Shown piece after piece: positions 51,101-56,361 of a stretch of DNA of 64,000 nt (positions are counted from its first letter, which is position 1; each line of letters opens with the position of its first letter). Made by a program: the position numbers and the translations under genes. Under the pieces are notes generated by a model that was given only the letters and a program-made list of their open reading frames with translations, did not search any database and was not told where the DNA came from. The stretch comes from Symsagittifera roscoffensis (Eukaryota > Xenacoelomorpha > Acoela > Convolutidae), in NCBI RefSeq assembly GCF_963678635.1, contig NC_087063.1, forward strand, positions 13,213,006 through 13,277,005. The letters are read 5' to 3'.

Positions 51101-52594
51101 GCACAAGCCGTCTTTTTTCGGTGTTGGTATCTAGAGTCGTTTGTAATAAACCCAATATGCTCTCGCTCATTTTTTTTGCTTAACTTGCCTATTCCTGTCT
51201 AATGGTTGGTTTCCACAAAAGCTAGTAACTTCCGCTTCAACCGCCGAATTTGGTTCAAATTATAATACATGATTCATTTTCGCACTACATATCGCATTCA
51301 AAAATTTTGGCTACCTGCGTTCACAGAGGGCCGAGCAATCACTCCCGGAAGTCTTGGTAGGGATTATCAATTTAGGGCATAGCACCAGAAATAGGTTTCC
51401 AGAGCTATTTTACGAGTCCTTTTGCGACCACTGCAGAAGCGTGTGTCTTAGTTGCGAAGAATGCGTAAAGCTACGGGCCGTTTTGTTGAGTGACGGTCCT
51501 AAGAAGCACCTAAGCGCAGAGACCCGCCGCCAGTTATGCGAGCGCTTGGGTGTCACCATGGCCAAAAGACCCTAATCTCTCCTTATTGGACCGCGGATTT
51601 CTCGAGTCCGATGTGCATATTGGCAGAATTCCTCAGGGTACACATTTGAGTATCGAGATGATCAGGATGGCCCTCGTTGGATTTATAATGCTGGGCACAA
51701 TTGCGGTCGGAATGGGCGGAAGCAAAATATGTACTACCGGGTCCAAACCGAGTGGCCTAAAAAGGGAAGAGACATTGCCTTCTAGTTACGGGGATGCGCC
51801 CCCGTACTGCTTAGGTGCGCCTAGTATTTGATATTCTGCAGTTAAATTCAATTTAGAACTCACAGTCAGATTCAAATAGCAATGACCGTATGATCATCGT
51901 TAACTAGTTCATAACTGCGATAGCCTAATCGTCCCGTTTTTTCAGAAAAGGTCATTTCAAAGTTTGCACGAACTTAGTTCTACCGCTAGTTTCTAGAGCA
52001 GAGTGAACTTAATTAAATTGCGCTGAGTGAACTTAATTCAGATAAAGTACCCATAAAGTGAAGATCCCCCGGTATTTTAACAGCCATATATTCCCATGAG
52101 TTAGAAAAGTTTAAGAGGTTTCTAAGCAAGAAATGTAGTTTGAGAGTACATTTATTGACATCGAGCCGCATTTAGAATCTCTCATTAATTTCGTAATTAT
52201 TCAGCTATATATAATCGCATTGCCTGAAATAGTCTCCAAGAAGAAGAAAAAGAAGTAGCTACAATAATTCTTACCGCTTTATATTCATCCTTACTTGAAA
52301 CTTCGTCGAAATATTTCAGGTGACTAATAATAATGTCAGTGGATCAAATTTGTTAACGAGGAAGATATTGCATCAACATGGGGTGTATATACCATTAATC
52401 TCGCATTCTTGTAAATTTTAGTGTGTCTATAATTATGTCTGAATGCAATTGTAATATTAAATCTATGTGCAGGTGAGATGGTGAAGTTGAGGAACCACAG
52501 CAGTCCCTTTGGATACACAGAGTGTCTCTGTCTCACAAGTGAGCTCATCTTCGCCTCCGCATATGACATGGACACTGGCACATCAGCCATCTGA
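24160..52594 (+). CDS. WD40-repeat (beta-propeller) protein, eight exons assembled by phase
   Basis: Exons: 24160-24277, 24563-24738, 26552-26641, 27031-27135, 49152-49288, 49465-49706, 50123-50225, 52473-52594 (stop TGA 52592-52594). All joins have GT/AG and consistent phase. The only within-exon break is a -1 shift at 49551-49557. The joined protein gives successive propeller blades with strand-d motifs MVKVWDV, CIKLWNY, LQIWDP, LVKVWTI and IKIIDW, and GH or SH dipeptides before several. About 364 residues are covered without the 5' exons. Such propellers are protein-binding scaffolds; I cannot assign the family from memory. Intron 4 is about 22 kb and holds Helitrons, MITEs, an array and DNAI1 exons on the other strand. 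The donor of exon 5 (ACT|GTAGAT) was chosen mainly for phase. Confidence 0.8.
24790..25127 (+). mobile_element. tRNA-derived SINE, family A
   Basis: The 5' module (TATTACGAACCTTCTTCTTT, CTAACCTAACTCTCAAATTA) is followed by a tRNA-like part (GTTAGTGGTTAGCGTTTGAG; B-box AGGTTCGAATCTC). Then come TAGTAGAGCTATTTTTTGTT and the 3' hairpin tail (CTGCTAAGCGAAGCTTTGCC). Confidence 0.75.
25265..25520 (+). mobile_element. tRNA-derived SINE, family A, 3'-truncated
   Basis: Has the same 5' module and CGTCCGTGGCTGAGTGGTTA. The B-box segment (GGTCGCAGATCGAATC) is present twice in a row (about 25471 and 25496). The 3' hairpin tail is absent. Confidence 0.65.
25990..26394. mobile_element. hAT-type MITE, complete, with 8-bp target duplication
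   Basis: Termini CAGGGGCGGATTTAGG and CCTAGATCCGCCCCTG are inverted repeats. The element is flanked by a perfect 8-bp direct repeat GGTCTTGG (25982-25989 and 26395-26402), the target-site length of hAT transposons. The interior has G/C homopolymers (poly-G then poly-C) and no transposase. It lies in the 24739-26551 intron of the WD40 gene. Confidence 0.9.
26400..26535. repeat. Dispersed module (GCGGTTTGACTT type)
   Basis: Shares GCGGTTTGACTTCTGATTTT, AAGAAGGCAAACTCCACT and GTGTAAAGGTCACGAAA with copies near 15.23, 16.89 and 30.5 kb. Confidence 0.6.
27525..27546. repeat. (AGT)n microsatellite
   Basis: About seven perfect AGT units. Confidence 0.9.
27836..27949. repeat. Long foldback hairpin
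   Basis: Arms 27837-27873 and 27912-27948 (AAAACACAGATTTTGCTGTT / AACGGCAAAATCTGTGTTTT and further) are inverted copies with one or two mismatches around a loop of about 38 bases. It lies within the 22-kb intron. It may be a small MITE or a structured RNA; no target duplication seen. Confidence 0.75.
28800..29115 (+). mobile_element. tRNA-derived SINE, family B
   Basis: The head ACACTTGCGAGAACGATGTC leads to TTGTAATCGGGAACTGGACT and a tRNA-like part with a degenerate B-box (about 28920-28980). Then come a T-run and the tail TTTGTCTGCCC...GGGTGTCACATC. Similar order to 35465-35760. Confidence 0.6.
29280..30110. repeat. Second large block of the 130-140-bp satellite
   Basis: Repeats CTCGAAAACTACC, CTCCCCTGCAT and CTCGGAAAAGTCA in the same order as 5450-6610. 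It ends with a short direct repeat of TTTTTCAAGGAAATCATAAAA (about 30107 onward). Confidence 0.65.
30480..30725. repeat. Dispersed module (AAGGCAAACTCC type)
   Basis: Matches 15.2-15.42 kb and 26.4-26.53 kb: AAGGAAGGCAAACTCCACTA, GTGTAAAGGTCACGAAA, ATTATCAGATTTCCCACCG. The stretch 30726-31190 holds nothing recognised. Confidence 0.55.
31190..32136. mobile_element. Cluster of damaged hAT-type MITE copies
   Basis: Termini of the family appear at 31370-31386 (CCTAGATCCGCCCATG), 31568-31590 (GGGCGGATCTAGGATTTTC then poly-G), 31830-31849 (GTAGATCCGCCCCTG) and 32125-32136 (CTCCGCCCCTG). Internal motifs CGCGCTCCCCCCTC and GGTCGGCACGGCAGGG lie between. At least two or three copies are nested or adjacent; clear target duplications are not visible. 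Confidence 0.7.
32137..33470. other. Intronic; G+C-richer patch at 32450-32970
   Basis: The patch has far more CpG than its surroundings and an open minus-strand frame (32814-32461) without a recognisable domain. It also has a short direct repeat of GTGATTTTTCGATCATGTCG. The rest of the stretch shows nothing that I can name. Confidence 0.4.
33479..33911. mobile_element. hAT-type MITE, complete, with 8-bp target duplication
   Basis: Termini CAGGGGCGGATTTAG and CCTGGATCCGCCCCTG, flanked by perfect GGTACAAG direct repeats (33471-33478 and 33912-33919). Interior as in the 25990 copy, including poly-G/poly-C runs and GCGCGCGCC. Confidence 0.9.
33955..34530. mobile_element. Degenerate hAT-type MITE fragments
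   Basis: Contain AGGGCGACCAATTGATTTTC, GGCGCGCGCTCCCCCTC and poly-C, without intact termini. Sequence 34531-35460 is AT-rich with nothing recognised. Confidence 0.55.
35465..35760 (+). mobile_element. tRNA-derived SINE, family B
   Basis: The head CTTGCGAAAACAAGTGTCTT leads to GTAAACGGGAACTAGACTTT and a tRNA-like part with B-box AAGGTTCGAGTCCTGG (about 35630). The tail is GTCTGTCTGCTTATG...CGGCTTAGTTGCCACATT. Confidence 0.7.
35761..36548. other. Non-coding, SINE fragments
   Basis: Fragment of the family-A 5' module at about 35850-35885 (CCAACCTAAGTCCCAAA), a possible tRNA-like B-box at about 36065 (GGTTCGAACC) and a 3' hairpin tail at about 36325-36358 (TGCGAAGTGCAACTTAGCCT). Confidence 0.5.
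36549..37801 (+). mobile_element. Non-autonomous Helitron, copy 2
   Basis: Starts A|TCTATTATATATTTAAATGC and ends with hairpin-like GCACCGAAGGTG, a spacer and CTAG|T. The interior is about five diverged tandem subunits of about 165 bp with AACCCTGTAGTTGGGTGCTG, TCTTGCCTCCAAATATGACT and GAGATATGACGTTTTTTGTG. No coding region. Confidence 0.78.
37802..38718. other. DNAI1 intron 4 or 3' flank, nothing clear
   Basis: A SINE-B head fragment at about 37915-37985 and another in reverse at about 38610-38650 (AGTCTAGTAACCGATTTCAA). No further DNAI1 exon was recognised on the minus strand here. Confidence 0.4.
38719..45258 (-). CDS. DNAI1: Axonemal dynein intermediate chain 1, N-terminal exons
   Basis: Four exons join in phase on the minus strand: 45258-45199 (ATG start, [11 protein letters not shown]..., donor CAG|GTGGGC), 39272-39156 (TEDESQSQ...DDQLELTEG, donor GTGAGT), 39077-38997 and 38845-38719 (donor T|GTTAGT, phase 1). 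The third exon reads [20 protein letters not shown] and on to SFK, and the fourth has [20 protein letters not shown]. These match the conserved N-terminal region of DNAI1/IC78, an intermediate chain that docks the outer dynein arm on axonemal doublets in motile cilia. The WD40 half of the protein should follow below 38719 but was not recognised, so this is either a gene with very large introns or a truncated copy. It lies entirely inside an intron of the plus-strand WD40 gene. Intron 1 (about 5.9 kb) holds the 565-bp array. Confidence 0.9.
39640..39800 (+). mobile_element. tRNA-derived SINE, family B, partial
   Basis: tRNA-like part CTTGGACCAAAGGTAACGCG...CTGCAGTTCGAATATC, then GCCTTGTTTTTTCGG and a tail with TAGTCTGCTCAATTTTTGTC. 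The family head is missing. Confidence 0.6.
40208..44047. repeat. Higher-order tandem array (564-566 bp units within a 2365-bp duplication)
   Basis: A 564-566-bp unit is repeated head to tail at about 41673, 42237 and 42801, with a divergent copy at about 40436. Each unit has two related half-units, AAAATGATTAAAATAAATTT and AAAATGGTTAAAATAGAAGA, separated by a GTCGTCATACGACAGTCCCG segment. A different block (about 40970-41672) recurs at 43335-44047, so 40.6-41.7 kb and 42.96-44.05 kb match at an offset of 2365 bp. Identity between units is very high. The repeated 61-71-residue open frames are by-products. It lies in DNAI1 intron 1, within the WD40-gene intron. Confidence 0.92.
40248..40296. 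repeat. Near-perfect palindrome, 21-bp arms
   Basis: Arms 40248-40268 and 40276-40296 pair at 20 of 21 positions around a 7-base loop (GTGGAGT). The core GTCGT..ACGAC is the same motif found once per unit in the adjacent array, where it makes only a 5-bp stem. Confidence 0.9.
44586..44850 (+). other. Exon-like open stretch, unassigned
   Basis: Preceded by TTTTAATTTAG and followed by a donor-like GAG|GTAAGC. One frame is open across the whole stretch ([36 protein letters not shown]) and ends with TGA just before the donor. I do not recognise it, and it does not fit the phase of the surrounding WD40 exons. It may be a coding remnant. Confidence 0.3.
45259..46493. other. DNAI1 5' flank, inside the WD40 intron
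   Basis: No second gene seen. Any promoter of DNAI1 would lie here just above 45258, but I cannot point to a specific element. The coding frame stays open upstream to 45372, so a longer N-terminus is possible. Confidence 0.4.
46494..48571 (+). mobile_element. Non-autonomous Helitron, copy 3 (expanded)
   Basis: Starts A|TCAATTATATATTTAAATGC and ends with the hairpin GCACCGAAGGTGC, GTTGATTG and CTAG|T. It carries more of the about 165-bp internal subunits than the other copies, and about 47880-48300 repeats a segment (GTACACCCAGGC.TCTCAAAT), showing internal amplification. No Rep/helicase. Confidence 0.8.
48572..49151. other. Intronic, dispersed fragments
   Basis: A 3' hairpin tail at about 48815-48858 (CAGCAAGCGATTATAAGCTG, CGCTTCGCCTCGGTG) and a dispersed-module fragment at about 48890-49020. 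Confidence 0.45.
49551..49557 (+). other. Canonical -1 slippery heptamer T TTT TTC before a stop
   Basis: In WD40 exon 6 the frame reads ...GGDRH-F-F then TGA at 49558-49560. The heptamer T TTT TTC has the X XXY YYZ form in the correct phase. A -1 slip continues in [20 protein letters not shown] and stays open to the donor at 49706, whose phase matches the next exon. A homopolymer error or true indel would look the same. Confidence 0.6.
50226..50880. other. WD40-gene intron, nothing recognised
   Basis: First part of the last intron (50226-52472). No named element found. Confidence 0.4.
50880..51840 (+). other. Compositionally distinct patch with two unexplained ORFs
   Basis: More even base composition than its surroundings, and low in T-runs. 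One frame, open from about 51300 to 51573, encodes a Cys-rich peptide ([19 protein letters not shown]) then [17 protein letters not shown]. An overlapping shifted frame, 51550-51831, encodes [20 protein letters not shown] (a possible membrane helix) and a Gly/Ser/Pro tail. Neither matches a family that I know. The patch lies in the last intron of the WD40 gene and could be an inserted foreign segment or a decayed gene. Confidence 0.4.
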
Positions 52595-54561
52595 GTTATG
52601 ACCGAAGTGTAACTCATAGAGTAATTTCGGATAGGGTACACCGTCTGCTCGTCACGCTATCTTATTTTCGGCCGGATAGATTCGTGCAACTTCTTAGTCT
52701 AATACCGATCCTAATCTTACTCTTATACTATCTAGTCTCAGGTTGTTTAACTAGTCTCTGCTAGGCTCAATAGATCTAGGGTATACTGGTTTATTGCGGC
52801 TGCTGAAGTGCTCGGGAGAGTCCAACTAATTTCTAAGTTAAATTCAAATCTCTCTGGTGCTGAAATTACAAGTAACTTCAGCACTTACAAATAAGTGGGT
52901 TGTTAGTTAGATGGATCATGATTGGTTAATATTAAATACTTTACATTGGTAAAACATTTAATTTATCCAATCATAAAATATAGTTTAGATCAGGTTCCAC
53001 CCATCCGGGTTTTACAGAGTTTTTTAGAACAGTTCTTCTGTAATTCAAGGATGGATGATGGACGTTGGTATTTGGCGAACATCATAATTTTCTTTCGCTT
53101 CTTCTTGTGACAACGACTGAGTTCTCTGCAACAAAGTCAATTCTGATTCCAGAATGGTTGGCTATGTCAGGTTTTTCTGTTCTGCGTGGAGAACTTCTTT
53201 TGTGTATGATCTAGTTTGGGAATGGCGTGGAGATTGTGCGTGGAGGGGATGCCTGGTTACTCGGATCTGTACGTATACTTGAACATCGAGGTGGTCATTG
53301 GTCTAGTTCAATGAAGTCCTTTTCTGCGAGGTCAAGTCGTACTCTAAATCCTTTGAGTTGTGATTGTGAGCGGCATATCGATTGTAGTTGGTCATTCTCT
53401 CTCGAGTGTAGTGAGGTCGTCTTGTCTTTTGATGTTCGTCCTTGGTGTTGTATTCTGATCTATATATTGCATCATGTGAATTTACATTTTATAAAACTCT
53501 TATTAGTTTAATATTTTTTAATAATGATTTTAGTTAGTTGTTTTCACAAAAGCTTTTTGTTTTAGTTCGGTTATTTTGAAGAGTTACTCACCCTTGAGTA
53601 GCTCTTATTAAAAATAAAGGTGTGGTCACAAAGCGTGGATGTAGCGCGGTGGGTTAGGCCGGCTATAGAGCATGCTCAGGACGTCCTTTCCTGGTGGGTT
53701 AGGCCAGGAGTGGGAGTATGATTTCATGCGGTGTTTGTGAGGGGTCCTGTTATGTGACAACGTTTTATGTTGGGTTTGTTGTGGTTTTACTTATGTCTTG
53801 TTGGTTATGTACTTTTTCCAAAAAGCAAATTGTTTGTGGTATGGGTTTGTCTTTCGACTTTTTTGTGTTTTATTATTTCTTTCTAAGACTTTGTAATAGT
53901 CTTCAAAAGAATAAATTATCCAGTTTTAAACTGGGTTAATCCGGTTTGGGTACCGTTGGTTTCCTTTTCTAAGTCATGCTGTTATTCTATGATTTGTGGT
54001 ATTTAGTAAGCTGCGTTGGTTAGTTTTGTTTAGTATATGATTCCTTTCCAACCGGGTTAAAGGAAAGTTTGAAACATGTTATTGCATGTTAGAGTTGTTG
54101 AGTGTGAAAACTTGAAACTGAAATTCATTATTTTAAACAATTCTTTGTGGGCGAGCTGTGCGAGTGTGGATAGAATTTCTGTGCGAATGAATGAAAATAT
54201 CAAAAGGTTAGTACTGCAATTGCATTTTATTAATTTACTACATAGAATTTAGAAATTTACTGCTAGTTATGGGGGAATTTTAAGATACAAATTTTCATCA
54301 TATGTAGATTTACTGCTTTTTGGGGGGAAATTTTATAAATTAATTTACTGCATTGGTATTATATTTATTTAATTGTTGGTGCAAAAGTTTAATAGGGTCT
54401 TAAACAGTTTTGAAGAAGTTTGCTATTTTTTATTTTTCTTTTGTGAATTTTTCAGATGATCTAGGATGAAGGCTAAAAATCTAAAGAAAACATGAATAAA
54501 GAATGGTGAGTTTTTAATACTGTAATTAATTAGTAATATTCATTTAATTCATACTTACCTG
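52595..54561. other. 3' flank of the WD40 gene and downstream end of the retroelement
   Basis: No further exon recognised. The retroelement's 3' untranslated region and 3' LTR should lie here. On the minus strand a consensus 5' splice site, CAG|GTAAGTATG, starts immediately after the last retroelement stop (about 54560). TTTTCTTTAG follows about 80 bases later, a possible short 3'-UTR intron. Confidence 0.4.
53106..53630. repeat. Candidate LTR (TGTGAC...GTCACA ends)
   Basis: Has TG...CA ends with a 6-bp terminal inverted repeat, and near its right end a 12-bp hairpin (AAGAGTTACTCA / TGAGTAGCTCTT, about 53577-53606) followed by AATAAA on the plus strand. No second copy, polypurine tract or target duplication is visible, so the call is weak. 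Confidence 0.3.
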
Positions 54562-56361
54562 TTAGTCGTCGGGGAAAAAACCGTGGGGGAAGATGTCGTG
54601 AATTAGTTCTGAAGTTGTTAGTAGTTTAGCTAAGATGCGGATGATATTTTTAGTTTGAAGCAGTGGCCAAAGCAATTGAAGTGCCTTAATAGTGGTTAGT
54701 TCTTCAGTGCCTACTGCAAACTCATAAGGTGTGTTTTGGATTAAGTTATATAATTTGTGGTTAAATTTAGTGTTGTGGATGAATTCTAAAATTGGGATTT
54801 CTATAGGTTGTAGGAATTCGTGCGGGATAAGGAAGGGTCGGGATTCTTCGGCGTTGAAGGTCTTGGTGATGGGGCAGAAAATGTACATTTGGGTTATGGG
54901 GTCATAATTACGAAGAATACCATGGAGGTTAGTGTCTTTAATACAATATGTGAAATTTAGGAAATATGGTGAAGTGTATTTTGAATTGATGAATTGGAAA
55001 CGATGGTGTGGTTGTCTAGAGGGTGTGTGGAGGTCAAAGTGATTTTGGATGAAACGATAGTAACTGTATGTATGTGTTTGTTTAGTGCGCAACATAATAT
55101 CGTGTGAGCAGTGTAAATCTCTTTCGTGTGGTGCAAGGAAATGAAAGGTTAGTGAAAATATTTGGAAGCGTTCTTTAAAACTTTCGTATGCTTGTGTGTC
55201 TGTTAGTGCTTCTGAAATAATGTGATCAAACTTGCGGTCGAAGATGTTTAGTGTAAATATATATGGTGTCTTGATGAAAAATTTCTCGGTGATTTGTGGA
55301 TTAGCGAAGCGATCGTCGTCTAAGAATTGATCTTGGTTAGCTCTAATGATGTTGTGATCGTAGTATTCTAGTGTATATTCATTAGCTCTAGGTGCAGTGT
55401 GTATTTTTAGTGATTTTTTATATCCAACGTAAGTAAATTGTCTAGCGGTTAGTGGTGTAGTGAGTTGATATAGCATGTCCTTGTTTCGTTCTATATCGAT
55501 GGAAGTGCTGGATAAAGGTAAGCAAAGAGGGTTAGTGAAATGATAGTATGAGGTCCAAGAGAGAGTGGGCATTAAAACGTATTCATCTACAAAGTTGCGT
55601 GTTTCGTTAGCGTCGTGAGGGGTGTTTAAGGTGTATTGTGGAAATGAGGGTAAAGTGATAGCTAAAAATTCTTTAGTGTTAGTATGCTGGGGGTGGTTGA
55701 TGTATTCACGGGCTGTTCCTGGTTTTGCTGGGAAAGGATGGTTGGGGAATTTTCTTTTAAAAGTGCGGTAAGCTCTATTAGTGTTTAGTGAAGATATAGT
55801 GGATGTGGATGATGGTGTTAATGATTCAGTATAATTTGAAGAGGGTGTAGGGGGATTGGATGAATTTGTAGTGGAGGAGATTTGGTTTATGGTCGGGGTG
55901 TTAAGGTGGTAGGGTTGCTGTTGGAGGGTAATAAAATTATCTAGCTCTGGGGAGATTCGGGGGGTGTCTGGAGAATGAGATGATTGGTCAGATTGGTATG
56001 AGGAGTAGGTTGGGGTAACTTGGGAAGCATAAGAGGGTGTCGGAGTGATTGGGTCAGGGTTATTTGACAATATGGGTTGAAAAGGAGGTTGAGAAAAATT
56101 AGAAGGGTTATGAAAATTATTGGATGGGGATGGTTCTGAGTCGGCAAATTCATCGGGGGTTTCAATATTCGGGTTATTTAGCTGTGAGATGGAGTATAAA
56201 ACTGAAATATGTGAGTTAGTGTCGGAATTCATGCCTGATGTTACATTGCTAGATGGAAAATCGGGTGGCGGAAAAGCAAAAAGTGGTATGATTGGGATTG
56301 AAGAGGTAAGATTGGTTGGATGGGAATTTGATCGGTGTAGTGATCCAAGTTGGCGGCTCAT
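54562..56361 (-). CDS. Retroelement 3'-terminal protein, 599 aa, function unknown
   Basis: The start codon at 56361 overlaps the stop of the upstream envelope-like gene in an ATGA (4-nt overlap), suggesting coupled termination-reinitiation on one mRNA. Residues 1 to about 205 are low-complexity, rich in Ser/Pro/Thr/Asn. From about 205 on the sequence is globular, rich in aromatic residues, Thr and His (e.g. KRKFPNHPFPAKPGTAREYI, HFLAPHERDLHCSHDIMLRT). No signal peptide, membrane helix, zinc knuckle or known catalytic motif is apparent. Retroviral-type elements rarely carry a gene after env, so this may be an accessory or structural protein. The long intact frame argues that the element is young. 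Confidence 0.8.
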   Translation of the reverse strand: MSRQLGSLHRSNSHPTNLTSSIPIIPLFAFPPPDFPSSNVTSGMNSDTNSHISVLYSISQLNNPNIETPDEFADSEPSPSNNFHNPSNFSQPPFQPILSNNPDPITPTPSYASQVTPTYSSYQSDQSSHSPDTPRISPELDNFITLQQQPYHLNTPTINQISSTTNSSNPPTPSSNYTESLTPSSTSTISSLNTNRAYRTFKRKFPNHPFPAKPGTAREYINHPQHTNTKEFLAITLPSFPQYTLNTPHDANETRNFVDEYVLMPTLSWTSYYHFTNPLCLPLSSTSIDIERNKDMLYQLTTPLTARQFTYVGYKKSLKIHTAPRANEYTLEYYDHNIIRANQDQFLDDDRFANPQITEKFFIKTPYIFTLNIFDRKFDHIISEALTDTQAYESFKERFQIFSLTFHFLAPHERDLHCSHDIMLRTKQTHTYSYYRFIQNHFDLHTPSRQPHHRFQFINSKYTSPYFLNFTYCIKDTNLHGILRNYDPITQMYIFCPITKTFNAEESRPFLIPHEFLQPIEIPILEFIHNTKFNHKLYNLIQNTPYEFAVGTEELTTIKALQLLWPLLQTKNIIRILAKLLTTSELIHDIFPHGFFPDD

